From positions 1-64,000 of the forward strand of contig CACZYC010000001.1 in NCBI GenBank assembly GCA_902785365.1: a DNA stretch of 64,000 nt, written 5' to 3'. Below, in pieces: positions 35,095-43,803 of this stretch (the first letter of the stretch is position 1; each line of letters opens with the position of its first letter). Both the position numbers and the translations under genes were made by a program. Below the pieces are notes generated by a model. The model saw nothing but the letters and a program-made list of their open reading frames with translations, searched no databases and had not been told where the DNA came from. Source of the stretch: an uncultured Ruminococcus sp. (lineage in GTDB: Bacteria > Bacillota > Clostridia > Oscillospirales > Acutalibacteraceae).

Positions 35095-36198
35095 ATGAAG
35101 ATTAAATCACTGCGCTTAATAAGCGTAATTCTGGCGGCGCTTATGGTCCTGTCTGTTCTGTCTGTAGTTTCTGCTTCGGCTGATTCCACAGCAAGCGGAC
35201 AGACAGGCGACTGCTGGTGGCGCTATGATGAGGATACCAAAATCCTCTCAATCTCAGGTGAGGGCGCTACCGAGGACTATATGATAGGCGGAGCTCCGTG
35301 GTTTACATACGACGTTGAGACAGTTTATGTTGAGGAGGACGTCACAAAGCTCGGCGAGAACTTCTGCTTCGGTATTCCCTCAATAACACGCGTTTCACTG
35401 CCCGAGTCTCTCGAAGTAATCGGCAAATACGCATTCAAAGGGACTTCAATCAGGGAAATTGTTATTCCCTACTTTGTAACGGATATAGGCGAGGGCGCCT
35501 TCCAGTCCTGTGAGCAGCTCCACACTGCGGAGCTCGGCAGTCATCTTGAGACTATCTCTTACCTTGCGTTCGCGGAAACAAACATTAAAAGTATTTATAT
35601 CCCGCGGAACGTTTCCACAATTATCTGGAAAGCGTTCGGCAACTACAGGAGCGATTTAACTCTCTATTACGCCGAGGGCACAACTGCCGCCCAGACAGTT
35701 GTTGACTTCTGCTCGCAGTATTACTTTGACTGTATGCCTGTTTCGTTTAATTCACCCGTACTCAAGGCGGGACAGACAAAAACACTTTATCCCACAGCTT
35801 CTTACGCTGGAGGATTCACCTCAACTAAAAAGACTGTTATAGGTACGGTTACGGCTCTCAAAAAGGGTACAACCAAAATCAGAGCTATACTCGACGACGG
35901 CGCTGTAATTACCGATACAATCACGGTTAAAACCAACCCGTCAATCAAGGTTAATAACAAGGCGTTCAAAGCCAAAACGAGATACACCGTAAAGAAGGGC
36001 AAGTACCTCACAGTTAAAATCACGGGCAAGGCTAAGTCCGTTAAGAACATCTACTCAACCTCGAACAAGAAGATTGCCAAGGTTACGTCCAAGAACACGG
36101 CGACAACCGTTAAGATAAAAGGCGTAAAGAAAGGTAAAGCTACCGTCACCGTAAAGGTCAACGGCTGCGCGTTCAAGATTAAAGTCAAGGTTAAGTAA
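35095..36198 (+). CDS. Leucine-rich-repeat surface protein with Lys-rich C-terminus
   Basis: A 367-residue secreted protein: signal peptide 1-28, a short domain with DCWWRYDEDTKILSISGEG typical of BspA-type proteins, LRR_5 repeats (about 85-195) with IGKYAFKGTSIREIVIP and similar, and a C-terminal Ig-like/Lys-rich region (about 220-367) ending VNGCAFKIKVKVK. It has no LPXTG or membrane anchor; the basic C-terminus may bind the wall or surface polymers (inference). It follows the DUF4428 gene by 39 nt with AGGAGG. Confidence 0.8.
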   Translation: MKIKSLRLISVILAALMVLSVLSVVSASADSTASGQTGDCWWRYDEDTKILSISGEGATEDYMIGGAPWFTYDVETVYVEEDVTKLGENFCFGIPSITRVSLPESLEVIGKYAFKGTSIREIVIPYFVTDIGEGAFQSCEQLHTAELGSHLETISYLAFAETNIKSIYIPRNVSTIIWKAFGNYRSDLTLYYAEGTTAAQTVVDFCSQYYFDCMPVSFNSPVLKAGQTKTLYPTASYAGGFTSTKKTVIGTVTALKKGTTKIRAILDDGAVITDTITVKTNPSIKVNNKAFKAKTRYTVKKGKYLTVKITGKAKSVKNIYSTSNKKIAKVTSKNTATTVKIKGVKKGKATVTVKVNGCAFKIKVKVK

Positions 36199-36231
36199 TT
36201 CTTAATGCTTAATTCTTAATTCATAATTATA

Positions 36232-36261
36232 AAGCCGTAGGTTCAAGTGAACCTACGGCTT
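36232..36261. terminator. Bidirectional hairpin
   Basis: Perfect palindrome AAGCCGTAGGTTC..GAACCTACGGCTT between the convergent LRR and RND genes; AT-rich on both sides, so it can serve either strand. Confidence 0.85.
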
Positions 36262-36275
36262 AATTATTTATAAAT

Positions 36276-36330
36276 GGGTGCGGGCTTTGCCCGCCATTCA
36301 CTTACCACTTACCACTTCTCACTTATCACT
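36276..36330 (-). repeat. Heptad array plus GC hairpin, inverted
   Basis: Reading on the minus strand: five heptads (AGTGATA, AGTGAGA, AGTGGTA, AGTGGTA, AGTGAAT), then GGCGGGC..GCCCGC. It is the same unit as at 5513-5566 and again starts at a CAG TGA stop codon, that of the RND gene. Confidence 0.82.
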
Positions 36331-39300
36331 GCTCCAACAGTGTTTCCGCAAACTCAGCGGTTTCATCAGCCTCGTCTTCGAGGTTTTCACCCACGTCAAC
36401 AACCTTGGGCTGCTTGCGGTAGAATATGTCGTACATCACAGGCACTATAAACAGCGTCATAAGCGTTGAGTACAGAAGTCCTACGCTTACCACAACCGCC
36501 ATACTTCTCTGCATAGCGTTGCCCGCGTCCTGAGAGAATACCATTACGCTCATCGAGAGAATTGTCGTAAGCGCTGTCATAAGGATAGGCCTCATCCTGG
36601 TCTTTCCTGTTTCGATTAACGCGCGGCGTTTGTCGAGCCCCTGTATTCTCAGCTTGTTGGCAAAGTCAACAAACACGATACCGTTGTTTACGACGGTTCC
36701 CATAAGTATCATAAAGCCCATCAGGGACATTCCCGAGATTGTCATTCCGAACAAACTCAGTCCTATCATACCGCCCGTGAACGCCAGCGGAACCGTAAAG
36801 ATGATAATGAAAGGCGAGAGGAAGCTCTGGAACTGCGCGACCATAATCAAATAGATAAGTATGAATCCCAGAAGTATCGCTCTGACCATCTGATTGACCA
36901 TTTCCTCGGTCTGGATTGCCGAGCCCGCAATCTCAATTTCATAGCCCGCGGGGGCTTTGTAATTGTCGAGCTTTTCCTGAACCTTGCGGCTGAGCAGAGT
37001 TGCGTTCTCGCCATCGGCGATTTCCGACTCAACCTGCAGGTACATACGCTGGTTTTCGCGGGTGATGTTGCTCATTGTGTAGCCGTCGGTGACATACGCG
37101 AACTTTGAGAGCTTGTAGGCCTTAGTGACGTCGTTGCCCTGGGCGTCCTTCTTTGTCGCGGTGATTTCGGTCTTAAGAATGTTTTCGTAGGTGACGCGGT
37201 CGGTCTTATCGACTATCTCCACATCCACATCCTTGTCGTTTATGTTCAGAGTGGCGGCGGTCTTTTCCGTAGCGGCTTTAGCGGCTACCTGCTGAAAAAT
37301 CTGAGCAACAGTCAGTCCGTACTCAGCCGCCTTGTTGCGGTCAATGTGGAGCTTGAGAGTTTTGTCCGATTCGGTAATTCCGTTTGAGGCGTTCTCAATT
37401 CCCTTGACGCTGTTCATCATTTTGATGACGTCCTCGCTGATTTTGATCAGCTGTTCCTTATCGTCTCCGTAGATGTTGACGCTTACACCGCCGCCCGCCA
37501 GAGATGACATACTGCTCATAGCCGAGGACGAAGCCGAGAGTTCCTTGCAGTCTATGTATTTGCTTTGTTTCTCGATTTCATTTCGGATTACTCTGTATTG
37601 GTCGGTGGTTGTGACGTCGTCGTTGGTCAGAACATTAAACGAGAATATGGAATAGTTGTTTGTAGAGAAGCCCGAACCCGCTATACTGGATATAACACCT
37701 GTGTTGCCGTCGAGGCCGCTGACCTTGTTTACACCTTTGATTTTCATTATACGATTCATAACCTTGTCGGCTGTCTTGAACGCTTTTTCCTTTTTGATTC
37801 CTTCCTCAAGTGTGAGCGTTACGGTAATCTGATTGCTCTCTGTGGAGTCGAGCGTGGTCATACCCGTGCCGAAAACCTGGAAAATCATAAGAGCCAAAAG
37901 CACGATGGACACCGTGAGAGGAATAAACTTGAACCTCAGGCAGAAAGCGAGAGCTTTGCCGTAGGCGTTCTTGAGCTTGTCGTACCAGTTTTGCTTTCTC
38001 TCCCTGTTCTTTTTGAGGATAAGCGAGCCTATTGTGGGTACGACAGTCAGCGCGACAATCAGAGAAGCTATGAGCGCGTAGGAAATCGTGAACGCGAACG
38101 GTATCATAAGCTGAGCCACAATTCCCGTGGTGTATACCATCGGCAGGAAAACGCAGATTGTGGTAGCGGTGGAGGCGATAATCGGAGCCGCCACCTGCTT
38201 TGTGCCCTGAACCGCGGCGCGCGGAGCGGGGATACCTTTTTGTCTCATTCGGAAGATGTTTTCCATTACCACGACGGAGTTGTCCACAAGCATACCTATA
38301 CTTATGCACAGTCCCGCAAGCGACATTACATTGAGGTTAATCCCCGTAAAGTACATTATTATCAAAGCGAAAAGCACCGAGAACGGTATGCTGAACGCAA
38401 CTACAAATGTGGGCTTAACTGACTTGAGGAACAGAGCCAGCACGATAATCGCCAGAATCGCTCCGAGCAGAATGCTGCTGAGAACGCTGTTGAGAATCCT
38501 GGTGATATAGTCGCCCTGATTCATCATCTGGGTAAAGCTGAGCCCCTTATACTTGGTTTCCAGTTCGTCAAAAGCCTTGTTGATTTCGTCGGATACCTCG
38601 CTTGTGTTGGCGGTGTTAACCTTGTAGACGGAAAGCATTACGGCATCATCGCCGTTTACCTTACAGAAAGCCTCGCCGACGTTGTCGACTGTGACTACAT
38701 TTGCCACATCGCTGAGTTTGATTTTACCTATGCCGCTGATTTTTGTGAGCACCAGATTTTTGAGCTGTTTTTCACTCTTGAAGTTCTCGTCAATCTCTAT
38801 GAGCCACTGGTTCTCGTCCTTGTCCTCAACATAGCCCGCGGGCATTGAGAAATTCTGCGCCGAAATAAGCTGTGAGAGAGTGTCGAGAGTGAGAAGCGCG
38901 TCAATGTTTGAATTTTCCTTTGCCGCTTTGATTGACTGATCAAGCTTTTTTTCTGCTTCGTCGAGCTCCTTCTGAGCGTTTTCTATCTGTGTTTCGGCTG
39001 AGTTGAGCTGAGCCTTGCCCGCTCCGAACTCAACGGCGGCGTTCAGTTCCGCGGAATTTACGTCGGTCTGATTTTCGTCAAGGTTGCTCACTCTTTTGTT
39101 GAGCTGGTCTACTATGGTTTCCTGAACCTTAATCTTTGTGTTAAGGTTAGCGAGTTCCGTTTCAATCTGCGGAATACGAACCTTTACGGCGTTGTACACC
39201 TGCTTGAGAGTGTCAAGACTGAGGTCTTTGACCTGTTCGCCATACCCCGCGTCGTTCATCCATTTGATGAATTTCTCATATTCTTCAGGATTTTTGACAG

Positions 39301-40264
39301 CTTCCTCAACAGACGAGGGGATTGTTATTCCCTGCATTTCAGCTATGGGCTTGAGGTTTTGGTTCATAGCCGCCAGCGCTTTGTCAAGCCCGATATAGGC
39401 GTCCTCAAGCTTTGCGTCCTTGTATGCCTTCAGCTCGGCTTCTAGGGCGCTTTTGCCCGCCTTGAGACTTAGCAGTGTGGATTCATACGCCGCTTTTGTT
39501 GCCTGAGCCTTTGAGAGCTGTGTAGCGGCTTTGCTGAGCTTGTCGGTTGTTTTGCTCTGGGTGTTGCCAAGCTTGTTTTTGCCCGACGCTATCTCGCTTT
39601 TGCTTTCTGAGAGTTTGCTCTTGGAGTCCTCAATCTTTCCGCTCGCCTCAGCAAGCTTGGAGTTCGTCTTGGAAAGGATTTTGGCGTTGATTTTGTCTAT
39701 CTTCTTTTCGTTGAGCTTAACCTCAATGCTGTCGTTTATCAGACCGTTCGCGGTAACGCTCGCCACACCGTTCTGCTTTTCGAGGTACGGCTTGACGACG
39801 TTTTCGCAGAAGTCTGACAGCTCCTTGATATCCTTGCCCTTGTAGTTGATGTTCGCGTACATAGTCGCGACCATATCCATACTGATTTCAACGATATTCG
39901 GCGTGCCGCATTCCTCCGGCAAATCCATACCGTTTACCGCTTTGGAAACTCTGACGAGAGCGGAGTCCATATCTGTGTTCTCGGCAAAATTCAGAATAAC
40001 TGCGGCATAGTTGTTGGAGGAAGTTGTGGTTACCTTTTCAACGCCGTTAAGAGTACCCAGGGTGTTTTCCATAACCTCGGCAATGTCCTTTTCGACCTTG
40101 TCGGGAGAGGCTCCCACCTCGGTGGTGATGACCGCTATGTACGGAAGCTCAAACTTAGGTACGAGGTCGGTCTTCATCGAAGCAACGCTGACGAATCCTA
40201 CAACCAGCACAATGATGATTGTGACTATCATAAAGTATGGCTTTTTGACGAAAAATTTTGTCAT
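36326..40264 (-). CDS. RND-family efflux permease with coiled-coil insertion
   Basis: A 1312-residue inner-membrane pump of the RND (AcrB/CzcA) superfamily, larger than the usual ~1050. Seen: the TM1 segment followed by two external loops and 12 membrane helices, the TM4 proton-relay motif GMLVDNSVVVMENIFR near residue 690, and RMRPILMTALTTILSM in the second half. An extra region of about 260 residues (roughly 195-455), rich in K, E, S, A and Q with heptad spacing, is inserted in the first porter loop and is predicted coiled coil. No membrane-fusion or outer-membrane partner is adjacent. The pump probably exports a hydrophobic compound; substrate unknown. The terminal Glu-Gln-stop overlaps a repeat array. 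Confidence 0.9.
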   Translation of the reverse strand: MTKFFVKKPYFMIVTIIIVLVVGFVSVASMKTDLVPKFELPYIAVITTEVGASPDKVEKDIAEVMENTLGTLNGVEKVTTTSSNNYAAVILNFAENTDMDSALVRVSKAVNGMDLPEECGTPNIVEISMDMVATMYANINYKGKDIKELSDFCENVVKPYLEKQNGVASVTANGLINDSIEVKLNEKKIDKINAKILSKTNSKLAEASGKIEDSKSKLSESKSEIASGKNKLGNTQSKTTDKLSKAATQLSKAQATKAAYESTLLSLKAGKSALEAELKAYKDAKLEDAYIGLDKALAAMNQNLKPIAEMQGITIPSSVEEAVKNPEEYEKFIKWMNDAGYGEQVKDLSLDTLKQVYNAVKVRIPQIETELANLNTKIKVQETIVDQLNKRVSNLDENQTDVNSAELNAAVEFGAGKAQLNSAETQIENAQKELDEAEKKLDQSIKAAKENSNIDALLTLDTLSQLISAQNFSMPAGYVEDKDENQWLIEIDENFKSEKQLKNLVLTKISGIGKIKLSDVANVVTVDNVGEAFCKVNGDDAVMLSVYKVNTANTSEVSDEINKAFDELETKYKGLSFTQMMNQGDYITRILNSVLSSILLGAILAIIVLALFLKSVKPTFVVAFSIPFSVLFALIIMYFTGINLNVMSLAGLCISIGMLVDNSVVVMENIFRMRQKGIPAPRAAVQGTKQVAAPIIASTATTICVFLPMVYTTGIVAQLMIPFAFTISYALIASLIVALTVVPTIGSLILKKNRERKQNWYDKLKNAYGKALAFCLRFKFIPLTVSIVLLALMIFQVFGTGMTTLDSTESNQITVTLTLEEGIKKEKAFKTADKVMNRIMKIKGVNKVSGLDGNTGVISSIAGSGFSTNNYSIFSFNVLTNDDVTTTDQYRVIRNEIEKQSKYIDCKELSASSSAMSSMSSLAGGGVSVNIYGDDKEQLIKISEDVIKMMNSVKGIENASNGITESDKTLKLHIDRNKAAEYGLTVAQIFQQVAAKAATEKTAATLNINDKDVDVEIVDKTDRVTYENILKTEITATKKDAQGNDVTKAYKLSKFAYVTDGYTMSNITRENQRMYLQVESEIADGENATLLSRKVQEKLDNYKAPAGYEIEIAGSAIQTEEMVNQMVRAILLGFILIYLIMVAQFQSFLSPFIIIFTVPLAFTGGMIGLSLFGMTISGMSLMGFMILMGTVVNNGIVFVDFANKLRIQGLDKRRALIETGKTRMRPILMTALTTILSMSVMVFSQDAGNAMQRSMAVVVSVGLLYSTLMTLFIVPVMYDIFYRKQPKVVDVGENLEDEADETAEFAETLLEQ

Positions 40265-40356
40265 ATACTCACCCTTTCAGGAGTGGAAACATTTATAATT
40301 CAAGACTAACACAATGATAGTAGTTTATCAATGTAAATTTGTCGTTATTTGTCAAT

Positions 40357-41205
40357 TTAATCTTGTAAAAAGTCCTTTAAATGTTTGAGATTAATCTTTG
40401 TCGTTTTTACGCCTATATCGTATGTCTTTTGTAAAATCTCGGGATTATGCTCTACTCTGCCCGCAGGCAAAGAATTGTCGGGACACAGTACAAAGATTTT
40501 TCCCTCTTTTTCACGGCTGAAAACATAGTCCCTGCTTTGATTGTATACGTCGGGACGCGTGTCCATGGCTTTTATAAGCTCGGGATATTTTCTGAGTTTT
40601 AGGTGCATAAGCTTAGCCGTGGAAGATTTCTTTTTGGTGTAGCTTCTCGGCTGTGTAAGTACGACGACAATTTTGTCGTAGCCTTCATTTTCAAAGAACT
40701 CGAGCGGAATTGAGTTGCTTATCCCGCCGTCAAGGAGCATCTTGTCCTCGAGCTTTACGGGCTTTGACACCAGAGGAAGGGAGGAGGAGGCTCGTATCCA
40801 TTCATTGGTTTCGTAACCCGCTTTATCCAGTTTTTTGTATATGGGCTTACCTGTGTGAAGGTCTGTGCAGACGACAAAAAAATCAACAGGTGAATTGTCG
40901 AATGCTTCCTTGTCAAATTTGTCCAGCTCGTCGGGAATGGTGTGATAGCAGAACTCCGCGCCGAACAGGTCTCCTGTTTTTATCAGCGAGCGAAAACTGC
41001 AATACCGTTTGTCGTGACAAAATCTCAGGTTGTATCTGAGAGCTCTGTCCGCCTGATTTGATTTGAAGTTGCAGCCGAAAGCCGCGCCCGCGGATACACC
41101 GACAAGACCGTCGAATTCTATTTTGTTTTTCATTAATACGTCGAGTACTCCAGCGGTGAACAGACCGCGCATACCGCCGCCCTCAAGGACAAGACCTGTT
41201 TTCAT
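40357..41205 (-). CDS. Patatin-like phospholipase family protein
   Basis: A 282-residue patatin fold hydrolase. The ATG at 41205 follows TAGGAGC and opens with GLVLEGGGMRGLFTAG, the oxyanion loop of the family. Seen: the catalytic serine in GVSAG near residue 40, and the partner Asp in DGGISNS near 161. A set of basic residues near 200 (RSYTKKKSS) follows. Members cleave acyl esters; the class here resembles the bacterial YjjU/RssA-like group. The physiological substrate is unknown. Confidence 0.9.
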   Translation of the reverse strand: MKTGLVLEGGGMRGLFTAGVLDVLMKNKIEFDGLVGVSAGAAFGCNFKSNQADRALRYNLRFCHDKRYCSFRSLIKTGDLFGAEFCYHTIPDELDKFDKEAFDNSPVDFFVVCTDLHTGKPIYKKLDKAGYETNEWIRASSSLPLVSKPVKLEDKMLLDGGISNSIPLEFFENEGYDKIVVVLTQPRSYTKKKSSTAKLMHLKLRKYPELIKAMDTRPDVYNQSRDYVFSREKEGKIFVLCPDNSLPAGRVEHNPEILQKTYDIGVKTTKINLKHLKDFLQD

Positions 41206-41308
41206 AATTGCGCTCCTAAACATATAATTTGTAAGATTATACCACAAATTAATTCGTCAGTCAAAACACTTTATCATATTAACTTGGTGAAAAATCTTGC
41301 ATAAAGTA

Positions 41309-41337
41309 TTGACATTTTAAAACAAATGGTATAAAAT
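41309..41337 (+). promoter_or_regulatory. Promoter of T-box leader
   Basis: TTGACA at 41309-41314, 17-nt spacer, TAAAAT at 41332-41337, just upstream of the T-box RNA. Confidence 0.7.
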
Positions 41338-41344
41338 GCACTTA

Positions 41345-41603
41345 AACCGATGAGGGAGAGTGAGTAGGTTCTGCTACTTCTCTTACAGAGAGCCGCTGAT
41401 GGTGGAAACGCGGCAGAGAACACAGGATTGAATGGACTCCCGAGGGCGAACAGAAATGCTTAGCAGAGTATGCGAGACGGAACAGACTTTCCGTAATCAA
41501 AGGTCAGCGTATGATAGTACGCGTTGAGTGGACGTTAAACACGTCAAGCCAGGTGGCACCGCAGGATTATTCCTGTCCCGGCAAATGTCGGGACAGGTTT
41601 TTT
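41345..41603 (+). promoter_or_regulatory. T-box riboswitch, tryptophan type
   Basis: Stem I region 41345-41470 shows the AGAG and GATGGTG-type loops and a specifier region GAATGGACTCC, giving codon TGG (Trp) at 41433-41435. The T-box sequence AGGTGGCACCGC is at 41551-41562; its TGGC would pair with a tRNA ending GCCA, consistent with the G73 discriminator of bacterial tRNA-Trp. The competing terminator is 41572-41597 (CCTGTCCCG..CGGGACAGG) with a T-run to 41603. Uncharged tRNA-Trp should allow read-through. Confidence 0.92.
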
Positions 41604-41620
41604 ATTTTTCGGAGGAAAAA

Positions 41621-41665
41621 ATGAGTTTATTAACAAAACGATGGTGGCTTATCAGTTGTAAGTGA
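41621..41665 (+). CDS. Short ORF with tandem Trp codons after the T-box
   Basis: A 14-codon frame MSLLTKRWWLISCK with a good GGAGG site 6 nt upstream, just after the T-box terminator. Its two adjacent TGG codons resemble leader peptides that sense tryptophan, like the one that follows the T-box in the B. subtilis at operon. It could instead be the relic of a gene start cut off by the heptad array that supplies its last codons. Too short to tell from sequence alone. Confidence 0.45.
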   Translation: MSLLTKRWWLISCK

Positions 41666-41680
41666 TAAGTGGATAGTAAA
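41654..41680 (+). repeat. Heptad array before CTTCCC element
   Basis: Units AGTTGTA, AGTGATA, AGTGGAT, AGTAAAG directly abut the left terminus of copy 5, the same arrangement as at 9344-9376. Confidence 0.75.
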
Positions 41681-41930
41681 GCCTTCCCTTGGGGGAAGGT
41701 GGGCAAATCGCCCAGAGGCGATTTGGTCGGAAGAGGGTCCACATTATAAAACACCTCTCTATTAAACGTCTGATAAACAGACTGGAATAAGGTCTGAACA
41801 AAGTCGGATTAATACAAAAGTCGGTGCACTAAACTATCAATATTGATATAGTATTGACTTACGCCTACCCTCTATCGGTTTTGCCATTCTCTGCGAGAAC
41901 GCCAAAACCACTTTCCCCCCGGGGGAAAGC
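41681..41930. mobile_element. CTTCCC-hairpin element, copy 5 (full length)
   Basis: A 250-bp copy with both ends intact: left CCTTCCCTTGGGGGAAGG, GTGGG, the hairpin CAAATCGCCCAGAGGCGATTTG, GGAAGAGGGTC; right (inverted) CCCTCTATCGG, the hairpin TTTTGCCATTCTC..GAGAACGCCAAAA, and CTTTCCCCCCGGGGGAAAG. The core matches copy 4 in reverse orientation. It separates the T-box leader from trpB. The rest of the 41206-41964 spacer is accounted for by the leader, promoter and heptad array. Confidence 0.82.
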
Positions 41931-41964
41931 TATAACGTAAACATTTATAAAAGGAGAAAATATT

Positions 41965-43347
41965 ATGTCAGAAAACAAAATCCCTTACAAAATTTATTTA
42001 AGCGAAAACGAGATTCCTTCAAAATGGTATAACCTCAGGGCTGATATGAAGAACAAGCCCGCTCCGCTTCTCAACCCCGGCACAGGCAAGCCCCTCACAG
42101 CCGAGGAAATGAGCGGAATCTTCTGTGAAGAACTTGTAAAGCAGGAGCTCGACAACGATACACAGTATATAGATATCCCGCAGGAGATTCAGGATTTCTA
42201 CAAGATGTACCGTCCGTCTCCGCTCGTAAGAGCATATTGCCTTGAGAAGGCTCTCGGCACACCCGCCAAGATTTACTATAAATTTGAGGGTAACAACACA
42301 AGCGGAAGCCACAAGCTCAACTCTGCTATTGCTCAGGCTTATTACGCTAAGAATCAGGGCCTCAAGGGCGTTACAACAGAGACAGGAGCAGGCCAGTGGG
42401 GCACAGCTCTCTCAATGGCTTGCGCGTACCTCGGACTTGACCTCAAGGTGTTTATGGTTAAGGTAAGCTATGAGCAGAAGCCTTTCCGCCGCGAGGTTAT
42501 GCGTACCTACGGCGCGGACGTTACACCTTCTCCCTCGATGACTACTGACATCGGAAAGAAGATTCTTTCCGAGTTCCCCGACACAACAGGTTCGCTCGGA
42601 TGCGCTATCTCCGAGGCTGTTGAAGTTGCAGTTAAGAATCCCGATTACCGTTATGTTCTCGGTTCGGTTCTCAACCAGGTGCTTCTCCACCAGAGTGTTA
42701 TCGGTCTGGAGGCTAAGGCTGCTCTTGACAAGTACAACGTAAAACCCGACGTTATCATCGGATGCGCGGGCGGCGGCTCCAACCTCGGCGGACTTATCGC
42801 TCCGTTTATGGGCGAAAAGCTCAGAGGCGAAAACGATTACAGAATTATTGCTGTTGAACCCGCTTCATGTCCGAGCTTTACAAGAGGCACATACGCTTAT
42901 GACTTCTGTGACACAGGTATGATTTGTCCTCTCGCCAAGATGTACACACTCGGTTCCAGCTTCATCCCCTCCGCTAACCACGCGGGCGGACTGAGATTCC
43001 ACGGTATGAGCTCAATTCTTTCACAGCTCTACGCTGACGGTCTTATGGAAGCGACTGCCGTTGAGCAGACAGACGTATTCGAGGCTGCCGAGCAGTTCGC
43101 GAGAGTTGAGGGTATTCTTCCCGCTCCCGAAAGCGCGCACGCTATCCGCGCCGCTATCGACGAGGCTCTCAAGTGCAAGGAGACAGGCGAGGAAAAGACA
43201 ATCCTCTTCGGTCTTACAGGTACAGGTTACTTTGACCTTGTCGCTTACGAGAAGTTCAACAACGGCGAAATGTCCGACTATATCCCCACTGACGAGGATA
43301 TCGCTCAGAGCGTCGCAAAACTCCCTAAGGTTCCGGGTCAGGAATAA
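41965..43347 (+). CDS. trpB: Tryptophan synthase beta-like protein (TrpB2 type)
   Basis: A 460-residue PLP enzyme that condenses indole with serine or phosphoserine. Length and the N-terminal extension (IPYKIYLSENEIPSKWYNLR) fit the TrpB2 subgroup, which works without TrpA. Seen: the PLP lysine in NNTSGSHKLNSA near residue 113, ETGAGQWG near 141, and the phosphate-binding GCAGGGSNLGG near 266. No other trp gene is nearby, so it may salvage indole. The upstream Trp T-box fits this role; the start follows AAAGGAG. Confidence 0.93.
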   Translation: MSENKIPYKIYLSENEIPSKWYNLRADMKNKPAPLLNPGTGKPLTAEEMSGIFCEELVKQELDNDTQYIDIPQEIQDFYKMYRPSPLVRAYCLEKALGTPAKIYYKFEGNNTSGSHKLNSAIAQAYYAKNQGLKGVTTETGAGQWGTALSMACAYLGLDLKVFMVKVSYEQKPFRREVMRTYGADVTPSPSMTTDIGKKILSEFPDTTGSLGCAISEAVEVAVKNPDYRYVLGSVLNQVLLHQSVIGLEAKAALDKYNVKPDVIIGCAGGGSNLGGLIAPFMGEKLRGENDYRIIAVEPASCPSFTRGTYAYDFCDTGMICPLAKMYTLGSSFIPSANHAGGLRFHGMSSILSQLYADGLMEATAVEQTDVFEAAEQFARVEGILPAPESAHAIRAAIDEALKCKETGEEKTILFGLTGTGYFDLVAYEKFNNGEMSDYIPTDEDIAQSVAKLPKVPGQE

Positions 43348-43365
43348 TAAATAATTAACATCAGT

Positions 43366-43391
43366 AAAAGGCAGTCGAAAGGCTGCCTTTT
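43366..43391 (+). terminator. trpB terminator
   Basis: AAAAGGCAG and CTGCCTTTT pair around a GAAA-type loop. Confidence 0.85.
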
Positions 43392-43439
43392 AATACGTTG
43401 TGATAGGTTCGCGCACAGAAATAAAATGACGTATGCCTA

Positions 43440-43467
43440 TTGCGTTTAAATTTTTTTGTGCTATAAT
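43440..43467 (+). promoter_or_regulatory. Promoter upstream of the membrane-protein/V-ATPase block
   Basis: TTGCGT at 43440-43445, 16-nt spacer, TATAAT at 43462-43467 preceded by TGC (extended -10). It is the last clear promoter before the ATPase genes, so it may drive them all. Confidence 0.6.
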
Positions 43468-43498
43468 ATATGGAAGTGTAGATAATGGGGGGATAGTT

Positions 43499-43798
43499 TT
43501 GTCTGATATCAAAAACAGGGAACACCTGACCTACGAAAAAATTAAAGAAGAATATGAGGACGCCAAGCGTAAAAGAGTAAAGTACAAACGCTTTGGTTTC
43601 CTATACATAATAATATCAGGGATAGTTTTTCTAACCCTGATGTTTAGCGTAGACAGCAAAATCACCTTTCTCATTTTATGGGTATTAACCGATTTTGCCT
43701 GCGCGGCGATTATGATTCACGCTGATTACAGATATCATACGTTTGCCGATTATCTCGGCATTGAGGACGAATACAGCCAGAAGCCCGAAAGTGAGTAA
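43499..43798 (+). CDS. Small membrane protein, hypothetical
   Basis: TTG at 43499 is chosen because it follows a GGGGGGA site and lies downstream of the promoter; an earlier in-frame ATG at 43433 precedes the promoter. The 99-residue product has a charged N-terminal helix (YEKIKEEYEDAKRKRVKYKR), two membrane helices (about 34-52 and 57-75) and an acidic tail. No family recognised. It ends 5 nt before the YhgE/Pip gene, so the two are coupled. Confidence 0.65.
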   Translation: MSDIKNREHLTYEKIKEEYEDAKRKRVKYKRFGFLYIIISGIVFLTLMFSVDSKITFLILWVLTDFACAAIMIHADYRYHTFADYLGIEDEYSQKPESE

Positions 43799-43803
43799 GA
43801 GGA

